Shown here one piece after another: positions 13,301 through 24,750 of a DNA stretch of 64,000 nucleotides. A program made the translations under genes and the position numbers. The notes beneath the pieces were generated by a model. It was not told where the DNA came from. It made no database searches and saw only the letters and a program-made list of their open reading frames with translations. This DNA comes from Sipunculus nudus (Eukaryota > Annelida > Sipuncula > Golfingiida > Sipunculidae), in contig CM049316.1 of the NCBI GenBank assembly GCA_026874595.1, positions 15,441,839-15,505,838 on the forward strand, read 5' to 3'. The stretch's first letter is position 1. Each line of letters opens with the position of its first letter.

Positions 13301-13360
13301 ACATTTGAAAAAATGCTTAACTAATGTCAGAGAATACCTATTAAAATCGCTATTCCTTGG
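10305..13360. other. Non-repetitive AT-rich DNA, no gene seen
   Basis: No supportable gene or RNA. A short (GA)n run occurs at 12279-12292. Frames at 11625-11959 and 12360-12748 are low in information and overlap on opposite strands or in adjacent frames. A block at 12600-12740 is less AT-rich than its surroundings but not identifiable. Confidence 0.5.
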
Positions 13361-13367
13361 TTTTCAG

Positions 13368-13508
13368 GAAGAATTAGAAGGTGAAGAAATAATCAGCACA
13401 GAAGCACTACAAACATCTTCTTAAGCTTGACACGTGGAAAATTGAAGGACATGTCTAAACTGCTGGGAAACAAAGTTCAAGTGAATTACATAAGCTTGTA
13501 GAGTCAAG
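13368..13508 (+). other. Candidate non-coding or UTR exon
   Basis: A pyrimidine-leaning tract ending in TTGGTTTTCAG precedes position 13368, and a strong donor, CAAG followed by GTGAGT, follows 13508. The 141-base interval is bounded like a vertebrate or mollusc exon. All three frames contain stops, so it would be a UTR or long non-coding RNA exon rather than coding. Chance pairs of splice-like motifs are common, and there is no independent support. Confidence 0.22.
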
Positions 13509-13699
13509 GTGAGTTTAACATTTTGGTCATGTTAGTCTAGTACACTGAGTGCTTATTTCAAGATTTTAATTGAATTTGCCTGTTTTCAAAGCTAAAAAAA
13601 GATGCATCTTTCATTTGGCCAGTCTCCAGGAATGACGTATCAAAGAAATGATTTTCTGCATCAAAATAAATAGATCATATTTCGACCCCTTCCTCATTT

Positions 13700-13956
13700 A
13701 GACATTAAGATTTGATTAAGTTTTTTTTAGTTTCTTAATTTTTAAATTAATAAAGAACTATTATCAACCTCAATGAAGATTTCATTAAATTTTGGAGTTC
13801 ACAACTTACATGTATTTTCAGCATCATTTAAGATTTGATTAAATTTTGGAATTATCTCTATTGTCAGTATCAATGAAGATTTGATTAAATTTTGGAGTTC
13901 ACTATTTTCAATATCAATAAAGATTTCATTTGATTTTGAAATTCATTCCAATTCAA
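13700..13956 (+). repeat. Degenerate minisatellite, left part (AATGAAGATTTGATTAAATTTTGG)
   Basis: Four to five imperfect copies of AAGATTTGATTAAATTTTGG, each followed by AGTTCAC or ATTCATT. Spacing is irregular, about 43-65 bp. The same repeat resumes at 16790 on the far side of element B1. Confidence 0.8.
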
Positions 13957-14149
13957 ACAAGGCCTACAGGCCTAATGCGAATCTGTGCAAATTTTGGGAG
14001 TATGAATGGAGGTTCATTTTTAAAATTTATTTTTGATCCTAATGTCCTGCATATATCTACCTTAGTCATTATGATTTCAGCAAAATGGATGTTTTGGACC
14101 TGCAAGTTTTGGACTAGGACATTTTAAAACTAGAATATAGGTAGTCGAA

Positions 14150-15420
14150 AAGCGACTATGTGTATCCACCAAAAAACAGAGTGGGATGGGTGAAGTGAGG
14201 CATGGATTGAGTGGCAAGGGGAAATAGAGTGAGGTGTGTTGCATATTAGCATGGATGTCTGCAGCCAAATTGTGTATGTAGGTTGCCCACCTACCACAAA
14301 ATCCAGAAAGCTGTCCAAGCTGTATAAAAATGCAAAATTTCAGGCAGATCAGTCAAACCACTACTTGCATATGAGTAAACTTATCCCACAGCAGAAAACA
14401 GAAGGACGCTGTGCAAAAATGGTGGCACCACCAATCTTGTGTATGATTAAGAGCTTTGTGAGATCTATACACATGCCACATTTCAAAGGGGATATGTTAA
14501 ACCAGCCCTGAGATATAAGCCGGAATGTGTGCGGCGTAAACATAAATGTAGTTGGCCCCACCTGCCCCAAAATCCAGAAAGCTATCCAAGATGTATAAAC
14601 CTGCAAAATTTTAGGCAGATAAGTCAAACCACTGCCGAGATATGAGTGATTTTATCCCATGGCAGACAAACAGATGGACACTGTGCACAAATGGTTGCAG
14701 AAGGCGCCACCAGTTTTGCATATGATAAAGAGCAATGTGAGATCTATACACATGCAAAATTTTGGCCCAATCGGTCAAACGATTCTTAAGATATGAGCTT
14801 GGATGTCTGCAGTGTAAACGTGAATGTAGGTGGCCCCACCTGTCGTAAAATCAAGAAAGCTGTCAAGGATGCATAAACCTGCAGAATTTCAGGTGGATAA
14901 GTCAAACCATTGCCGATATATTTGTGATTTTATCCCAAGGCAGATGAACAGATGGATGATGTTGCAAAAATGGTTGCAGATGGCACCACCAGTTTTACAT
15001 ATGATGAAAACCTATGTGAAATCTATACACATCCTAAAGTTTGGCCCAATTGGTCAGATGGCTCCCGAGATATGAGCTTGGATTTCTGCAGTGTTAACGT
15101 GAATGTAGGTGGCAACTACTGTAATAAAATCAAGAAAGTTATCCAGGATGTATACACATGCAAACTTTCAGGTTGATAAGTTCAACCAATGCACAAATAT
15201 AAGTGATTTTATTCCAAGGCAGGTGAACAGTTGGATGCTGTGCAAAATGGTTACAGGTGGCGCCACCATTTTTAGAGTATGTTATAAAGCTATCTAAGGG
15301 CTACATTTGTGCAAAATTTATAGCCTGATCGGTCAAAAGGTTCCCAAGGTATGTGGGTTTATGTGTGGAAACAGACGCACAAATGGACACTGGGCAGAGA
15401 GGAAAGGTCAGAGGACAACC
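14150..15420 (+). repeat. ~278-bp tandem repeat inside B1, about four copies
   Basis: AATGTAGGTGGCCCCACC-like text recurs with start points near 14270, 14543, 14822 and 15100, a spacing of about 273-279 bp. Each unit also has a GTCAAACCA motif, an ATCCCA-GGCAGA motif and a GGCACCACCAGTTTT-like motif. Copies differ at many positions, so the array is not young. The open frames here are shadows of it. Confidence 0.85.
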
Positions 15421-15499
15421 AAAAATGAGGGCGCAGCAGTTCACATGTGACCTGATCATAATCCTAAATTTAAAAAAAATCTGCCCAGTGGTTATGAAG

Positions 15500-15867
15500 G
15501 AGTTCTCAAACCTATGCAGCGGCAGCAGCATCCGACTGAAAACATACTATCCGCAAAACTCTGTTTTGGCGGATACAACTAGGATGTATCAGTCAGGGTG
15601 GATTATTTGGACAGATGAACGGACAATTTGGCAGCATGGTTTCAGAGAAGGACATTTTTGAATGTTTTAACTACTTTCCTATAAAATCTAAGAAAATGCA
15701 GTTAGCCAAGAAATAAGCAAAATCCCATAGAATTTTTAGATGACAAATTTTTAGCAAAAAATTTGGTGATGTTAGCTCCTACCCTTTTTGAGATAGCTAT
15801 GACGCACGACAGAGGATGGAAGACAGACAACGCCACACCAGTGCATAAGGTCACAGATTCGCTAAAA
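15500..15867 (+). mobile_element. First 3' domain of element B1
   Basis: It carries the landmarks of the B family tail: GGACAATTTGGC, CTATAAAATCTAA, TTAGCTCCTACC and a terminal CATAAGGTCACAGATTCGCTAA. The same order of landmarks occurs at 16420-16789 and 29570-29927, which shows that these three stretches are homologous. Confidence 0.72.
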
Positions 15868-16419
15868 TGGCAAACCCAGTTTTTTCAAACAGTTGAAAGA
15901 TATTGTTCTAATAGTTCCAATCTGGGCATTCTGCGTATGTCCATACGCTGTGTCAAGATGTCCAAACACCTTGTCTAGACACCAGACAGAGCCAGGTCAG
16001 TTGCCATGATGATGTCTAAATCCCATCTGGTTGTACTGAGCAATCTCTTGACTTGGCTGCTGAAACTGGGCATGTTGTCAAATCTGTTCTCAAACACAGA
16101 AAGCGTTTTTTCGATTGGCTACACTGCTTTTTTAAAGCTGCATTTACCCAATCTTTTCTTATAAAACTGGCAGAACCCTACCATAGCATAACTCTTGTAA
16201 AGTTTGAACTGATCAGCTTAACGGTTTCATCATAAAAACAGTGTATAAGCTAGAAGAGTCTAAAATTAAATTTTCGCTTGTAAAAAACAGGTCAATGTAG
16301 GTGGTGCCACCAACACCTCAATTTCATATATGACTTATATTACAAACATTGGCATAATATTTGGGGATGATAGCTCCAGCCATTTATGAGATTTTAATTT
16401 TAGTGTGCTTTTTTGGACA

Positions 16420-16789
16420 GATGACTAAGTTCAACCTCCTGTAACAAAAATCACTGAACTGGAACCATTTGAACAAACTTGAGAGATATTGTTCCAGGGA
16501 ACATTTCTGTGAAATATGGGACAATTTGGCTGGACAGTTTCGGAGAATAAGGTTTTTAAAGGTTTTTTAGCTTTTTCTCTATAAAATCTAATTTAATGCA
16601 GATACCCAATAATAAGCTCTAAGGCACCAATTTTCACATGTGACTAATTCTTACATGTAATTTTGTGCTGCTAGCTCTGACACTTTCTGACTTACAGCCA
16701 TGGACAGCAGACAGAAAAGCCCTGGACGGCAGACAGCAGACGGCGAACAGAAGACGCCGCGCCATCGCATAAGCTCACAAGTTCGCTAA
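16420..16789 (+). mobile_element. Second 3' domain of element B1
   Basis: Related to 29570-29927 over its whole length: AACAAACTTGAGAGAT, ACAATTTGGCTGGACA, GCTGCTAGCTCT and ATAAGCTCACA. It contains a GACGGC/ACGGCG-rich stretch at 16715-16755, the equivalent of the GACGGAC block in other families, and ends at CTAA. Confidence 0.75.
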
Positions 16790-17410
16790 CAATGGTAGAA
16801 GAGTATTTTCAGCATCAAGGGAGCTTAGGTAATAAAAGTTTGCAGATCTTTCTAATTTAGGAATAAAAGATCATATTCAGCATAAAATAAGACCTGGTTA
16901 AAAAAATTTGGAGTTCACTCTACTTAAAACTTTAAATAAAGTCTTTAATCAGCCTCACTGAAGATTTGATTAGATTTTGGGATTCATTCTAATTCAAACA
17001 TTGGTGGAAGACGATTTTTAGATTCAAAGATTTGGTTATTAAATATTTGAAGATCATTTTGATTCAAACATTGACAGAAGACTATTTTTAACATCAAAGA
17101 AGATCTAATCAAATTTTAGTAAAGTTGTGTTCTAAACTTTTTTCAACATCAATGAAGATTTAATTAAATTTAAGGAACTCATTCAAATTCAAACACTGAC
17201 AGAAGACTATTTCCTTATTATTAATAACAACTGGAGACCATTCTATTTCAAACACTGAAAGAAGACTATTATTTTCACCATCAATGAAGATTTATTACAT
17301 TGAACAAGGGCAATTTTTAACATAAAACACCTTAAGTCATATATTGATAGAGGACTTTTTTCAAGATCTCAGGAGATTTTATTGAATTTCAGAGCTCATC
17401 CTGATTCAGA
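16790..17410 (+). repeat. Degenerate minisatellite, right part
   Basis: It continues the repeat interrupted by B1: AATGAAGATTTAATTAAATTT, ATTCATTCTAATTCAAACATT and GAAGACTATTTTTAACATCAA recur several times with irregular spacing of about 65-80 bp. Copies are well diverged. Confidence 0.8.
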
Positions 17411-18904
17411 CATGGAAATATAGAGGTTTCCAAACTCCCGTTTTTAATGCATACAAACCAATCAGAATTGGCAGCAAGTACATCATTTTTAAAAGCTCCT
17501 CAATGGGATGCATCAACTAAATTGGTGCATTAAACACTCCCAAATGCCAGTAGTTCCCCTGGAAGGGCGAGCCATACTAATTACAGGCTGCTGTCTCTAG
17601 TCCACCAGTTACACGACAAACAAGTGTTCAAGATTATGCCTGGAAGAAGCTTGGTACCAGAGAAACGACCTGCACACTTTTGTGACATCAGACCCCACAC
17701 CTGGATTGTGCTGCAGCTTTGTTCATGGATCCACTGACTTCACACCCACTTGACTGGTCAAGGACACTCTTTTACTTTTTTTATCTATTTTCTCAAATTT
17801 ACAAAGACCATTGTGGAATAAAGCAGCAAAATGTTTAGCCCATGCAGGATGTTTACATGTGATGGTTGCATGCACATGGAACCTCTGTTAATTGTTATGT
17901 GACCAAGGTGAAATGCGTTATTTCTATAATGACGGGTCATACCAATGGAGAGTAATCGATAAACTGAATATTGTCATAAAACAATTAAATAAATCTTGCC
18001 TAACAGTGGTGTGACCTCCAATGGAACCATACTAATATATAACAATATAACATACATTTTACTTTATGATGAAGTACAAAATAAAAAACAAATTCATAAA
18101 AGACCACTTTCAATTATAAAATGAAATTAACAATTAGTACAGTGCTTCCTCCTATAAATTTTGTTACAGTATTGTTACTAGGGGATTATGGGAAATCAAT
18201 CAGACAGAAAGGCTTTGATTATATTTGTTGTGTCTATACTCTGAACGATACTGTAAATATTTTAGTATGTAATACAACCTCAACTGAATGACAGTAAAAG
18301 ATTTCCCAAGATAGGCAATTCATACTGTCTGACATGAACCAGACAGGATCAGTTGGTTGTAAATTTATAAAGTTACAAGTTTTGCTGATGATCTGTCATT
18401 AGCATCAGTATAGCAGTAACACTGTCCCTCCCATGATAATTATTACAGACATCAACTGGATTTCCTCAAGCATCTGCAACCTGTTCTGTGTATAATATGT
18501 TACCCACTGGTAATGGTAATGTCCTTAATTTCTCAGGACATTTACTGAAGTCTGGATCTGAGGTTTCAAAATGGTTTCTGTAAAAAAGTCCTGTAAACAC
18601 CTCAAGTTTGAATACCCTAAGTGTTATAGTTCAAATATTACACTGTTAATAATGAAATGGGTGCTGGATGCCATGTTAAGCTGTGATGACAGAACATGAA
18701 CAACTGATGGGCAATGTCCTGTTAATTCCTGCAACATTGACAACTCTTTGTCAAATGAGCTGCACACACTACCTCAACTGTCTTATAGATCTTAGGATGG
18801 CAGTATCTGTCAGTAACAAGGTTAACACATTAAGAACATGGAGAGAATTACTCATTTATCCCAAGTACATTACTTTATTGTTTTATAAATATTTTATGAA
18901 CATC

Positions 18905-18980
18905 AATCCATAAACACAGGGATTATCAGAGAAAACTAGGATTATTAATCCATAATACAGGGATTATCAAAGAAAACTAG
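18905..18980 (+). repeat. 42-bp tandem duplication
   Basis: AATCCATAA...GGGATTATCA...GAAAACTAG occurs twice in tandem, offset by 42 bp, with a few differences. Confidence 0.9.
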
Positions 18981-19309
18981 CTAACCAGTGTCCACTGCTG
19001 ATACATGCATATTGTAATTAATTTATCATAAGGCATACAACTACCACTCAGTAGCAAAGAATAATGGAACAAAAAAGATATTTACATGTAAGGATATAAA
19101 TCTGACAAATATCAATCATATCATTTATGAAAACAGTCTTAATCCCATAGATATAGCAAAATCTCTACCCAGCTTAGCTCACTCAGGTCTATAACAAAAA
19201 TTAATGAATACAAGAATGATTAGGTCTAGTGGAAGGACGCACAAAAAAAGAAAATATTTTCCATCAAGATAAACGCTAAATAGGCATGTGAAATGAGCCT
19301 GGGATCAGG

Positions 19310-19820
19310 GTTGCCAGCAGCAAACTCTGAAAATGTTCCCTGACCTCTCCCTGTGTATTTCCCTGACTTTCAGTTGGTTTTCAAGGATAAATCATTGCAT
19401 ATTTTTTTAAATTTGATCTCAAGAATGTCATTTTACAGCCAACACAGGTCAAACCTTCACTGGAAAAGTGTATGGAACATTTGAAATATACATCAGATCC
19501 TGCTTTTTTATGTAAATGCTCAGTAACAGAACTGGTCCATCATAAATTGTTGGTGTAAAATCATCAACCTTGGATTTTTATACAAGAATTAATAGAAAAC
19601 AAGATTAGATCTGCAAACCTACTACAATTTTATAAGAGAAGCCAAACTTTATCAACCTGATTTCTAACTGCGATCGCCATAGCCATTAAAATTCCCTGAA
19701 TATTCCCTGACTTCCCAAAATATCAAAGAATTTCTTGATTTTTTATTAAATTCTCTGACTTTTCCCTGACCTTGAAAAAGTAATTTTTTCCCAGACCATT
19801 GGCGACCTTGGGGAAATACA
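19310..19820. repeat. Dispersed repeat remnant with TTCCCTGACTTT motifs
   Basis: TTCCCTGAC-like text appears about six times, and GGTTGCCAGCAG near the start is answered by CATTGGCGACC near the end. Related text occurs near 1420 and, inverted, near 5220-5345. The remnant is probably an old interspersed repeat of unknown class. Confidence 0.45.
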
Positions 19821-19915
19821 AACTCCCGTCATCTGGGACCAGGCCTACTCTCTGAATTTAACCTAATGTATTCCTTACACTAATATCATACATTATTATT
19901 ATTAAATAAAAAAAC

Positions 19916-19935
19916 AATAATAATAATAATAATAA
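19916..19935. repeat. (AAT)n microsatellite
   Basis: About seven uninterrupted AAT triplets, preceded by an interrupted ATT/AAT-rich run. Confidence 0.95.
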
Positions 19936-20033
19936 AAGTTTACCATTATTATAAATTAATCAGTTTATGTAAAGTTACTCCACGATCATGACCATTCACT
20001 AGATTCTAGTAATGTATTCACATCAACAGATTG

Positions 20034-20113
20034 GTCAGGTCCAGTCAGGGGGGTCAAGTCTGGACAGTAGGGTCAGGTCCAGTCAGCAGGGTCAGGTCAG
20101 GTCAGCAAGGTCA
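20034..20113 (+). repeat. ~20-bp tandem repeat GGTCAGGTCCAGTCAGCA
   Basis: About four imperfect units of GGTCAGGTCCAGTCAGCAGG. They contain GGTCAG but not the regular AGGTCA spacing of the 2290-4520 array. Confidence 0.8.
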
Positions 20114-20478
20114 GATCTGTCATCAGTCTAGACACTGGTGCAACTAGGGGCTACATCTGGCTGTTGTGTGATATCATATTGCAAAACATTTTGACTAATA
20201 CACAATTTACATGGCAAGACACCAAACCTTATGTGTAGAAATATTGACATCAATTGTTCATTCTACATAAAATGATTATTATTGATGATTATGTCATTAA
20301 TTATATCAGGGTTCATACATTTCAGATAAAATTTTCATCACTTTTTGAGGATTTTTCTGGTGGTCCTTAAAAAACTCCAGAGCTTATTACATACTTGTTT
20401 ATACATTAATAGAGCCCTACACTAAAGCTTTTTGATATTTAAATTATTTAGACAAAAAGTCCATTCAATTAGTGATTA

Positions 20479-20764
20479 GGCCAAAGAAAAAAAAGGTATG
20501 GTTCTCAGGCACCACCCGCGTCAGTTTTAACCCCCCGCATCAAAACATTTTATTTTGTTTTTATCTTTAAAGAAGAAAAATGAAACAATTTATGTAGTTC
20601 TTTTACCTGTTTAGCAATTTATTATCTATTTTCATGATTTTCCTTGATTATATGACATTTTAATTGAAACATTAAATAAAAGGTCAAAAATAAAATACTG
20701 CCCGCCCGCACTGATTTCTGGAGACACTGAGTGCTTGAGAACCATACCTAATTTTTTTTTGGCC
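20479..20764. mobile_element. 286-bp MITE, TTA target duplication
   Basis: The left end GGCCAAAGAAAAAAAAGGTA and the right end are reverse complements through GGTATGGTTCTCARGCAC, about 36 bp. TTA lies directly outside both ends (20476-20478 and 20765-20767). A 3-bp TWA duplication with GGC-starting ends is characteristic of the PIF/Harbinger superfamily; that assignment is inference from the ends alone. There is no coding frame. Confidence 0.85.
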
Positions 20765-20767
20765 TTA

Positions 20768-22600
20768 TTAATAAATTTTGTTAAATGTATACTGCTTCAT
20801 ACATTTTAACTATATGTAAGTGATAAAAAATAAATTTTATCTAATTAAGTACTGTAAAAATATATGGCCATTCCATGGTGGCCATAATAAATATACGGGT
20901 CAAATGGCCAAATAAAAATTTTTTCACTCTTCAAAGCCACCATTTTCCCTAAACTGGCACCAACCAGTGCACATGTACCATTTATTATTTATTAAGAACC
21001 TGTAGATAAATCAACTCATGTATCCATCAGATACATGTCAGGGCCTAATAAGAACTTTTCCCATCAGGAATGTCCTTCAGTTCATTTATATGTGTGTAGA
21101 AATCACATACCTTCTACAGATATGGCATATATCAATCACCCAATGATGTAATATCTATATACATGTATGAGATTTAACAGACCCAGGATCTATGTCCTCA
21201 GTGTTCCAGGGAGACAGCAGTGTATCTTTGCTGAAAATAAGTGCCAGGAGATACATTTGAAATTTGCCAGATAGCTTTTCCCTTTGATCACAGCTGGACT
21301 TTGTTTGATGTATTCCTGTTTATAAATTACTGCATCACTTTTAGAGTACCTATAAGAAATGTACCTTGTCACATTTAAATAACCTTGGACAGTGCATGCA
21401 GTCAGAGGGTTTTATATTTACAGTTTCCTTTATTTTGCCATCTTATATGTGCCACTCACACAGAGTTATAGTCACGTTTAAATGTGTGAAGCTGATTACA
21501 AAAACACCAAACTAAACTTTTCCAAGATGAAAATGCATGGTAAATTTAATAGGAATCCATGCCATAACTATTAAGTATAAAATCTGACTCTCACAATAGT
21601 TAGACCAGTTGCAGGAAACCAACAAATTTAAGTAACATTACTGAAGCACTAGATGGGCCTATTAGATTTTTTTCCTTAAATGTAGCATGCAGACAAGGAC
21701 TTATGTATGAATGAAGTTTTCTTCAGCAACTATTATCAATAAAACAGTCCTGATTTTCATGGTGATCAAAAGCATATTTTTTCCTGTATTTCCATGGAGA
21801 ATTCATCAGGAATATCTGTTTCTTATGCAAGAATATTAAGGCCAAAGGTTTCCATTAGTGCCCTGCTTATTTGGAACAAACATCTAATCAAAGGACAATT
21901 GAAAGACAAAATCCTGGTGCTATACTTCATTATAACAGAGTTCAAGCTGAGCTAAAACTAGGCATTGACCCTGGATTCGTACACATAAAGACATTAAAAA
22001 TAGCTTACTTAAATATGCTCTGTTTTCTCAATAAAAGAAGGAACATTCCAGAGAAACATGTTGGCTGCCTCCCAGGCAATGAGGATAGGTTGATCATTTC
22101 TATGGTATCAGAAATGCAGTCATCATGCAGGTTTCTTAATAACATAACTGATATCCTATGGTTTCCTGATATCTAGACATTAAGAAGAATGTCTGCATCA
22201 TAGAATCTGAGTGAGACACACACCACTCTCATCTGTTAATGAAAGTTCATGTTTTCTAACAAATATATAACAAGTCCCATATGAAAGTAATCTTATTCTT
22301 ATATAGCTGAAGGTAATGTTCAAATTTTTACTCATATAAGCTGGTTTACTCTGTAATGATTTTGCTTGTCAGTATCTTTGTTTGTTGTTCATTTTACTGC
22401 AAGTAAACTGATCAAATCTGATGAAATAGCTACATAGTGATGGCAGTGTACAACAGTTTTATATGGAAATACTGTGCCACCTTATGCCACTTGACTTGAT
22501 TTCCATAAAATGTAAAAGGACATGATTTTAAAACCCAATATGCAGCAGCAGATAACAGCCAATGCACAATGTCATAGGACATAATTTTCACAGAATTTGT
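20768..22600. other. Anonymous DNA with one unidentified open frame
   Basis: No gene is supported. A plus-strand open stretch at 21871-22176 (101 codons, first ATG only about halfway) has a protein-like composition but no domain I recognise, no clear splice sites and no neighbours. I treat it as probable noise. Confidence 0.45.
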
Positions 22601-22767
22601 AAGGACTAAAGATCATAATGCTAAAAGACAAATTGATATAGGGTATGTATTGTTATGTACAGTACTTACATAAAGTTCACAAATGCAAAGACAAAGTGCT
22701 ACAGGACAAAATGCCCGCAGACCAAATGCTACTTGACATAATGCCCACAGACAAAGTGTTAGAGTAA
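22600..22767 (+). repeat. Degenerate minisatellite (ACAAAATGCCCACAG), left of element C
   Basis: Repeats of AAAGACAAARTGCTACAGG and GACATAATGCCCACAG continue on the other side of element C from 24159, which suggests that C inserted into this array. The repeat is related to those at 52390-52815 and 56026-56270. Confidence 0.65.
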
Positions 22768-24158
22768 AACTAGATGTGTCGGAACGACACAAATGCCCCC
22801 GCCTGGGGCAAATTAGAAACATTTGTTAAATTTTGTAAATTTTTTTAAGTTCAGGAGATGTCGTATGGTCAAAAGTAGGTCAACAAGGGCAAAATGCAAA
22901 CTCGATTTGTAAAGGGTCATTATCAAGCAACACACCAAAATCAGGCCATTATCTGCAGGCATTGTGAAAAAAGTCCATACATGTGCATTTTACATAAAAA
23001 TTTCTGTCTTTCATGAAATTTTCTATGTTCAGGATCTGTCATATGGTCAAAAATAGGAGCCGTAAAATGGTCAAAAGTAGGTCAACTGGGAAGAAACGCC
23101 AACTCGATCTGTAACTGGTCATTATCTGCCCACACACCAAAAATCAGGCCAATATCTGCAGGCATTGCGAAAAAAAATCCGTACATGTGTATTTGTCATG
23201 AAAATTTCTATTTTTTCATGAAATTTTCTAAGTTTAGGAGCCGTAAAACAGTCAAAAGTAGATCAACTGGGACAAAACGCAAACTTGATCTGTAACTGGT
23301 CATTATCTGTCAACACACCAAAAATCAGGCCAATATCTGCAGGCATTGCGAAAAAAAGACTGTACATGTGTATTTGTAATGAAAATTTCTATTTTTCATG
23401 AAATTTTCTAAGTTTAGGAGCTGTAAAACAGTTAAAAGTAGGTCAACTGCCACGAAACGCTAACTCAATCTGTAACTGGTCATTATCTGCCCACACACCA
23501 AAAATCAGGCCAATATCTGCAGGCATTGCGAAAAAAAAGTCCTTACATGTGTATTTGTCATGAAAATTTCTGTTTTTCATGAAATTTTCTAAGTTAAGGA
23601 GCCGTAAAACGGTCAAAAGTAGGTCAACTGCCACGAAACGCGAACTCGATCTGTATCTGGTCTTTATCTGCCCACACACCAAAAATCAGGCCAATATCTG
23701 CAGGCATTGCGAAAAAAAAGTCCTTACATGTGTATTTGTCATGAAAATTTCTGTTTTTCATGAAATTTTCTAAGTTAAGGAGCTGTAAAACGGTCAAAAG
23801 TAGGTCAACTGCCACGAAACGCAAACTTGATCTGTAACTAGTCATTATCTGCCATCACACCAAAAATCAGGCCAATATCTGCAGGCATTGCGATAAAAAG
23901 TCCGTACATGTGTATTTGTCATGAAAATTTCTATTTTTCATAAAATTTTCTAAGTTTAGGAGCCGTAAAACGGTCAAAAGTAGGTCAACTGCAACGAAAC
24001 GCGAACTCAATCTGTAACTGGTCATTATCTGTCCACACACCAAATATCTGCAGGCATTGCGAAGAAAAGTCCGTACAACTGTTTGATTTCGGAATGACGG
24101 AAGGACGGACATGGGTAAAACTATATGCCCCGGCCACTTTGTGGCGGGGGCATAAAAA
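22768..24158 (+). mobile_element. Hairpin-capped element C with 181-bp tandem core
   Basis: Near its start GTGTCGGAACGACAC (22776-22790) is a perfect hairpin, followed by TGCCCCCGCCTGGGGCA, another short stem. The end has a 14-bp stem with one mismatch around TTT (24124-24154, TATGCCCC...GGGGCATA), followed by AAAAA. Before it is a GACGGAAGGACGGACAT block. The core is a tandem array. It has no coding capacity; minus-strand frames up to 136 codons here follow the repeat. The ends TGCCCC and GGGGCA make it inverted-ended as well. Confidence 0.83.
22860..24075 (+). repeat. 181-bp tandem repeat inside element C, about seven copies
   Basis: AAAAGTAGGTCAAC recurs at 22871, 23073, 23254, 23434, 23615, 23796 and 23976. 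Spacing is 202 for the first interval, then 180-181. Each unit carries GTAACTGGTCATTATCTGCC and AATATCTGCAGGCATTGCGA. Inner units differ at only a few positions. Confidence 0.95.
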
Positions 24159-24750
24159 TGCCCAAAGACACAGGAGATAAATTCCACAGTCAAATTAAGT
24201 GTAATAACTGGGATATAATGTCCACAAGAAAAATGTAAAATTTCATGTAATAAAATATGCCTTTCCAGAGTGAACATGGTCCTTTGACATTAAGTCCATG
24301 AACATTGTCCTGTGGCATTTTGTTCATTATAATTGACCTGTGGCAATGTGTCCATGATCATCCTGTGGCAATGTGTCCATATGTGAACATTGTCAAGTGG
24401 TACTTTGTCCATGAACATTGTCCTGTGACACTGTTCATAAACATTGTCCTGTGGCATTATGTCTATAAATTGACAAGTGGCATTGTGTTCATGAAAACTG
24501 TCCCTTTCTCTCAATGAATACAGTCCTGTGGCACAGTGCCCAAGAAACTTTGTCCTGTTGCATTTTGTCCATGATTATTGTCCTGTGTCAATGTGTCCAT
24601 GAACATTGTCCTGTACCAATGTGTCCATGATCATTATCCTGTGGCAATGTGTCCATGACCATCCTGTGGAAATGTGTCCATATGTGAACACTGTCATGTG
24701 CATGGCATTCTGCCCATGAACATTGTCCTGTACTGGCACTCTTTTCATGA
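24159..24750 (-). repeat. ~28-bp minisatellite (CATTGTCCTGTGGCAATGTG)
   Basis: About 15 imperfect units of CATTGTCCTGTGGCAATGTG plus TCCATGAA run from 24270 to 24740. Read on the minus strand they become CCACAGGACAAT and ATGGACAAAATGCCAC, matching the plus-strand repeat left of element C. The two flanks of C are therefore mainly in opposite orientation, with a short same-orientation piece at 24159-24235. Confidence 0.85.

Larger units (their letters stand above)
13957..16789 (+). mobile_element. Hairpin-started element B, copy 1 (B1), 2.83 kb
   Basis: It starts with ACAAGGCCTACAGGCCTAAT, where GGCCTACAGGCC is a palindrome, and ends in ATCGCATAAGCTCAC followed by TTCGCTAA. It splits a minisatellite: the left flank ...AATTCAAAC joins the right flank AATGG... 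to restore the repeat's own text AATTCAAACATTGG, which fixes both borders. Inside are ~278-bp tandem units (14150-15420) and two related 3' domains, one ending at 15867 and one at 16789. The interior may therefore contain a partial tandem duplication or a nested copy. No coding frame of note. Confidence 0.82.
17410..20478. other. Mostly anonymous DNA, no gene seen
   Basis: Unique-looking sequence at 17420-17800 is less AT-rich but has no usable frame. A dispersed-repeat remnant with several TTCCCTGACTTTTCCC motifs spans about 19310-19820. Short repeats inside are listed separately. Nothing else is recognised. Confidence 0.5.

Noticed and set aside
21871-22176. 101-codon plus frame in non-repetitive DNA
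   Set aside because: No recognised domain, no early ATG, no convincing splice signals. A frame of this length is not surprising in 64 kb on two strands.
23867-24277. 136-codon minus-strand frame, the longest in the window
   Set aside because: It lies across the 181-bp tandem core and 3' hairpin of element C, and its peptide repeats follow the DNA repeat.
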